DNA from: Streptococcus pneumoniae | Lineage (GTDB): Bacteria; Bacillota; Bacilli; Lactobacillales; Streptococcaceae | Length of the DNA stretch: 64,000 nucleotides | Assembly: GCF_001457635.1 (NCBI RefSeq) | Contig: NZ_LN831051.1 | Location: 2,046,001 to 2,110,000, forward strand | Direction of reading: 5' to 3' | In this document: positions 60,918 through 64,000 of the stretch, piece after piece | How positions within the stretch are numbered: the stretch's first letter is position 1 | Layout of the letters: every line of letters begins with the position of its first letter | Notes under the pieces: model-generated | The model's input: the letters and a program-made list of their open reading frames with translations, nothing else | Database searches by the model: none | Told to the model about the DNA's origin: nothing | Made by a program: the position numbers and the translations under genes

Positions 60918-60932
60918 TTCCCATAATAAGAG
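60918..60932 (-). repeat. ivr 15-bp inverted repeat IR3, right
   Basis: Complement of 59847-59861, at the junction of the central repeat and TRD2 of the silent cassette. Confidence 0.9.
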
Positions 60933-61254
60933 TTATCATCTCCTTGGGAAACAATAGAAATGTCCAAATCTTTCTTTTTAATCTTGCCTTCTTCAAAGAG
61001 TTTTTGTTTTTCTGCTCGTATTTTTTCAAGTAAAACTTCGACTGATTCATCATTTGGGTCTTGTTCAACTAATTTTCCTTGCATAGCATATTGAAGAATA
61101 GATTTTTTTAGTTTATCTGGAAATTCTTTATCTAGCTGTTCTAGTCTATTATAACTTTCAGCATATTCATCTACTTTTTCTAAAGCTGATTCGATTGCTT
61201 CTATTATGCGTTGTTGTTCGGATAGTGGGGGGAGAGGGATAAGAATAGAAGCAA
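60922..61254 (-). repeat. ivr inverted repeat IR2, right (~333 bp)
   Basis: Partner of 58052-58384. Confidence 0.8.
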
Positions 61255-61654
61255 CTTTATCACTATTCAAGTTTTTCACAACAGCTCCACTAATTAGAGA
61301 TAGAAATTGAGAATAAACTACATTTGATGAAAGAATATAGAATAGGTAATCTTTATTTAATGAGTTTTCATAGTTCGAAATAGCCAACCATCCATCGTGT
61401 ATTGCACCATCAACATTCAAAATATAAGGTCTACCAAAACTCATAGAATTAGTTAACAAAAATGTACCTTTTTTTACAAATCTAGTTTTGTTAAGCCCTG
61501 ATTTTTTGATTTTTTCTTTAACATTATTTATATACTTTTCACCCTTTTCAGTATCACCTATTTTTATCCAATTTATTCCATCTACTTCAGAAGTAAGATA
61601 ATCTTTGATTGGTCGTGGAGAGCCACCTCTGACAATTTCAACCAATGTAGAAAA

Positions 61655-61739
61655 CCTCACCCACTCCCAAGTATCAGGAATATCATAAGGAACATCAATT
61701 TCTTGAGTACTTCCATCAGCAAACTTCCCATAATGTTTC
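61655..61739 (-). repeat. ivr inverted repeat IR1, right (85 bp)
   Basis: Partner of 57551-57635. Confidence 0.92.
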
Positions 61740-61830
61740 TTATGTGCTTCAAGTATATAAAAAGGCGTAAAAATACGCCTATAGATAATGGGGTTGAAAT
61801 AGGTTTATTGTTGATGAGATTGTAGATAAT

Positions 61831-62025
61831 TCAATTTTTTACTTCCAATCGAATATTCAAAGCCTCCACCTTTTCTGCCTGTAATTGTTCATCATAAAAT
61901 TCAATATCTTCAGGATTTTCCCCTTGACAACCTCGGCAGAAATATTCTTCCGCTCGATCAGGATTCAAAAATCGACAAGCACAAACAAAACAGTCGCCAT
62001 CATCATTTATTGAGATAATATAGTA
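61831..62025 (-). pseudogene. Cysteine-pair small protein, 5' end lost to a RUP insertion
   Basis: A minus-strand frame of about 60 codons ending TGA at 61831. It reads ISINDDGDCFVCACRFLNPDRAEEYFCRGCQGENPEDIEFYDEQLQAEKVEALNIRLEVKN. The pairs CxxC (CFVC) and CRGC suggest a zinc ribbon. No in-frame start is seen before the RUP at 62029, so the gene may be truncated. Good codon use supports former coding. Confidence 0.55.
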
Positions 62026-62028
62026 GAT

Positions 62029-62123
62029 TGAAATAAGATGTAAACAAATCGATTAGGAAAGTTAAATTAATTTCTAGAAATTTTTAGCAGATGTAGTGTA
62101 CTATTCTAGTCTCAATTTACTAT
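62029..62123. repeat. RUP repeat element
   Basis: TATAGTAGATTGAAATAAGATG at one end and CTAGTCTCAATTTACTAT at the other, with core AAACAAATCGATTAGG. Adjacent to the broken small gene. Confidence 0.9.
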
Positions 62124-62187
62124 GGCTTCAAATATATCTTTCGAAAAAATATTTACAGATGTGTAATTTTGAAGCTTGCAAAAGTTA

Positions 62188-63897
62188 GCCCCAATTATTC
62201 ACCCCTAATCTAAAAATCATCCAGAATCCTTGCCTTAGCTTAGATCCTGGATGGTTTCTTTTTTCACCCAATGGGTGTTTTTTACTAGACAAAAAAGAGT
62301 TTCCCCTTTATGGTATAAGTGTAGAAAAAAACACAAAAAGAAAGGAAACTCACATGAACAGTTTACCAAATCATCACTTCCAAAACAAGTCTTTTTACCA
62401 ACTATCTTTCGATGGAGGTCATTTAACCCAGTATGGTGGTCTTATCTTTTTTCAGGAACTTTTTTCCCAGTTGAAACTAAAAGAGCGGATTTCTAAGTAT
62501 TTAGTAACGAATGACCAACGCCGCTACTGTCGTTATTCGGATTCAGATATCCTTGTTCAGTTCCTCTTTCAACTGTTAACAGGCTATGGAACGGACTATG
62601 CTTGTAAAGAATTGTCAGCTGATGCCTACTTTCCAAAATTGTTGGAAGGAGGGCAGCTTGCTTCACAGCCAACCTTATCCCGTTTTCTTTCCAGAACTGA
62701 CGAGGAAACAGTCCGTAGTTTGCGATGCCTCAACCTTGAATTGGTCGAATTCTTTTTACAGTTTCACCAGCTAAACCAACTCATTGTAGATATCGATTCT
62801 ACCCATTTCACAACTTATGGCAAGCAAGAAGGTGTTGCTTATAACGCCCACTATCGTGCTCATGGCTATCATCCTCTTTATGCTTTCGAGGGGAAGACAG
62901 GTTATTGTTTCAATGCCCAGCTTCGTCCTGGTAATCGTTATTGTTCTGAAGAGGCAGACAGCTTTATCACACCTGTTTTAGAACGGTTTAATCAACTTCT
63001 CTTTCGAATGGATAGTGGCTTTGCGACCCCAAAATTATACGATTTAATTGAAAAAACAGGGCAATACTACCTCATAAAACTCAAGAAAAATACTGTTCTG
63101 AGCCGTCTTGGAGACCTTTCCCTCCCTTGCCCACAGGATGAGGACTTAACCATCTTGCCCCACTCCGCCTACTCAGAAACTCTCTATCAAGCAGGATCTT
63201 GGTCGCACAAGCGTCGTGTCTGCCAGTTCTCTGAACGAAAAGAAGGAAACTTGTTCTACGATGTTATTTCTCTCGTTACAAATATGACGAGTGGAACAAG
63301 CCAAGACCAGTTTCAGCTTTATCGTGGACGTGGTCAAGCCGAGAATTTCATCAAGGAGATGAAGGAGGGATTTTTTGGCGATAAAACGGATAGTTCAAGC
63401 TTAATCAAAAACGAAGTTCGTATGATGATGAGCTGTATCGCCTACAATCTCTATCTTTTTCTCAAACATCTAGCTGGAGGTGACTTCCAAACTTTAACAA
63501 TCAAACGCTTCCGCCATCTTTTTCTTCACGTGGTGGGAAAATGTGTTCGAACAGGACGCAAGCAGCTCCTCAAATTGTCTAGTCTCTATGCCTATTCCGA
63601 ATTGTTTTCAGCACTTTATCCTAGGATTAGAAAAGTCAACCTGAATCTTCCTGTTCCTTATGAACCACCTAGAAGAAAAAGCGTCGTTAATGATGCATTA
63701 AAGAACAGTCGAGATGAAAAAATCGGTGTGACGCACCAAGGGAGGAGTCTGCCCTTTTGAGGAAATCTAGCGAGGAAAAACGATACTGGAACAGCAGAAA
63801 GTAAAACTGACCTCATGAGGAGGAAGAAAGTGGCTCATGAGGTCAGGGGTTTTGTAAGTTACATCTAGTTGAGAGAGGTATGAATGATTTGGGGTTA
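62188..63897 (+). mobile_element. IS1380-family insertion sequence
   Basis: About 1.7 kb with related inverted ends: AGCCCCAATTATTCACC at 62188, and AACCCCAAATCATTCATACC as complement ending at 63897. An imperfect hairpin (CCAGAATCC... GGATGG) follows the left end. One intact transposase gene. The right end interrupts a small minus-strand frame. No clear target-site duplication is seen. Confidence 0.85.
62354..63760 (+). CDS. IS1380-family transposase
   Basis: 468 residues, complete. DDE transposase features: LIVDIDSTHFTTYGKQEG (D), LLFRMDSGFATPKLYDL (D), and a GRGQAENFIKEMKEGFFGDKTDSSS (E) block that is typical of IS1380/DDE_Tnp_1. RBS AGAAAGGAAAC before ATG. Promoter-like TATGGTATAAGTG at 62310-62322. 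Potentially active. Confidence 0.93.
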   Translation: MNSLPNHHFQNKSFYQLSFDGGHLTQYGGLIFFQELFSQLKLKERISKYLVTNDQRRYCRYSDSDILVQFLFQLLTGYGTDYACKELSADAYFPKLLEGGQLASQPTLSRFLSRTDEETVRSLRCLNLELVEFFLQFHQLNQLIVDIDSTHFTTYGKQEGVAYNAHYRAHGYHPLYAFEGKTGYCFNAQLRPGNRYCSEEADSFITPVLERFNQLLFRMDSGFATPKLYDLIEKTGQYYLIKLKKNTVLSRLGDLSLPCPQDEDLTILPHSAYSETLYQAGSWSHKRRVCQFSERKEGNLFYDVISLVTNMTSGTSQDQFQLYRGRGQAENFIKEMKEGFFGDKTDSSSLIKNEVRMMMSCIAYNLYLFLKHLAGGDFQTLTIKRFRHLFLHVVGKCVRTGRKQLLKLSSLYAYSELFSALYPRIRKVNLNLPVPYEPPRRKSVVNDALKNSRDEKIGVTHQGRSLPF

Positions 63898-63970
63898 GTA
63901 AACTTGTAGATTTCGATTTGAAGTAACTTGTTTTCTTGCCCGATTTGTTTTTGAAATTGAATTTTTCCAT
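63898..63970 (-). pseudogene. 5' fragment of a small gene cut by IS1380
   Basis: RBS AAGGAG and ATG 63970, then MEKFNFKNKSGKKTSYFKSKSTSL before the IS end at 63897. The frame then runs into IS sequence for a further 44 codons and is no longer natural. No family recognised. Confidence 0.5.
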
Positions 63971-64000
63971 AGTGACTCCTTGATTTTCTTCTACACGTCT

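Larger units (their letters stand above)
60365..61739 (-). pseudogene. Silent inverted hsdS cassette (TRD1 plus TRD2)
   Basis: Opens in IR1 (GKFADGSTQEIDVPYDIPDTWEWVRFSTLVEIV), has TRD1 intact to ISGAVVKNLNSDKVASILIPLPPLSEQQRIIEAI, the central repeat, and TRD2 (NWVVIKIKDIFSMNTGLSYKKGDLSINNKGVRIIRGG...FEKVNQLWK). No 5' conserved region or promoter, so silent. Its TRD1 frame is clean, unlike the expressed-position copy. Confidence 0.9.

Noticed and set aside
63767..63970. 67-codon frame at the end of the window
   Set aside because: Only the first 24 codons lie outside IS1380; the remainder is IS sequence read backwards.

Overview
The window is chromosomal DNA of the Streptococcus pneumoniae / S. 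mitis group, most likely S. pneumoniae. The evidence is the ivr (SpnIII-type) inverting restriction locus, a complete blp bacteriocin locus with a GWWEDFLY-type BlpC peptide, ccrZ-trmB, BOX and RUP repeats, and ~40% GC low-GC Firmicute codon use. Most genes lie on the minus strand, so the window reads opposite to the usual map.

Layout. 1-4.3 kb: pheT (cut by the window edge), a GNAT gene and pheS behind a T-box. 4.5-8.9 kb: a beta-glucoside operon (licT, bglP, bglA) behind a LicT antiterminator/terminator. 9-15.2 kb: an accessory island with a frameshifted TOTE-type primase-helicase, a decayed IS3 element, a Fic protein and a DUF3883-like nuclease. 15.2-19.9 kb: valS as the last gene of a T-box operon whose first gene (flavin reductase) has an amber stop. 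19.9-23.6 kb: small stress or unknown genes. 23.9-31.1 kb: the rimP-nusA-ylxR-ylxQ-infB-rbfA operon, and ccrZ-trmB. 31.3-43.1 kb: the blp locus. It has blpXYZ/pncP, small immunity-like genes, blpMN plus a frameshifted third bacteriocin, an intact BlpAB exporter, the BlpC pheromone, the BlpH/BlpR two-component system, blpS and blpT. 43.3-45.8 kb: ecsAB, hit and a small membrane protein. 46.7-52.4 kb: the hrcA-grpE-dnaK-(unknown)-dnaJ heat-shock operon with two CIRCE operators. 53.5-61.7 kb: the phase-variable type I restriction locus (hsdR, hsdM, hsdS, tyrosine recombinase, two silent hsdS cassettes, and 85-bp, ~333-bp and 15-bp inverted repeats). 62.2-63.9 kb: an IS1380-family element that interrupts a small gene.

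Working together. BlpC exported by BlpAB signals through BlpH and BlpR. Five BlpR boxes, each 26 nt from a -10 hexamer, couple the exporter, the bacteriocins, their immunity genes and blpT to the pheromone. In the ivr locus the recombinase can swap hsdS target-recognition halves, but the expressed hsdS as read here is frameshifted and looks like a mixture of alleles.

The most novel signal is a family of three unlinked, roughly 115-140-nt intergenic elements (rbfA-infB, upstream of dnaJ, grpE-dnaK). They share a four-way-junction-like fold, conserved internal-loop sequences and compensatory stem changes. They are not BOX or RUP repeats.
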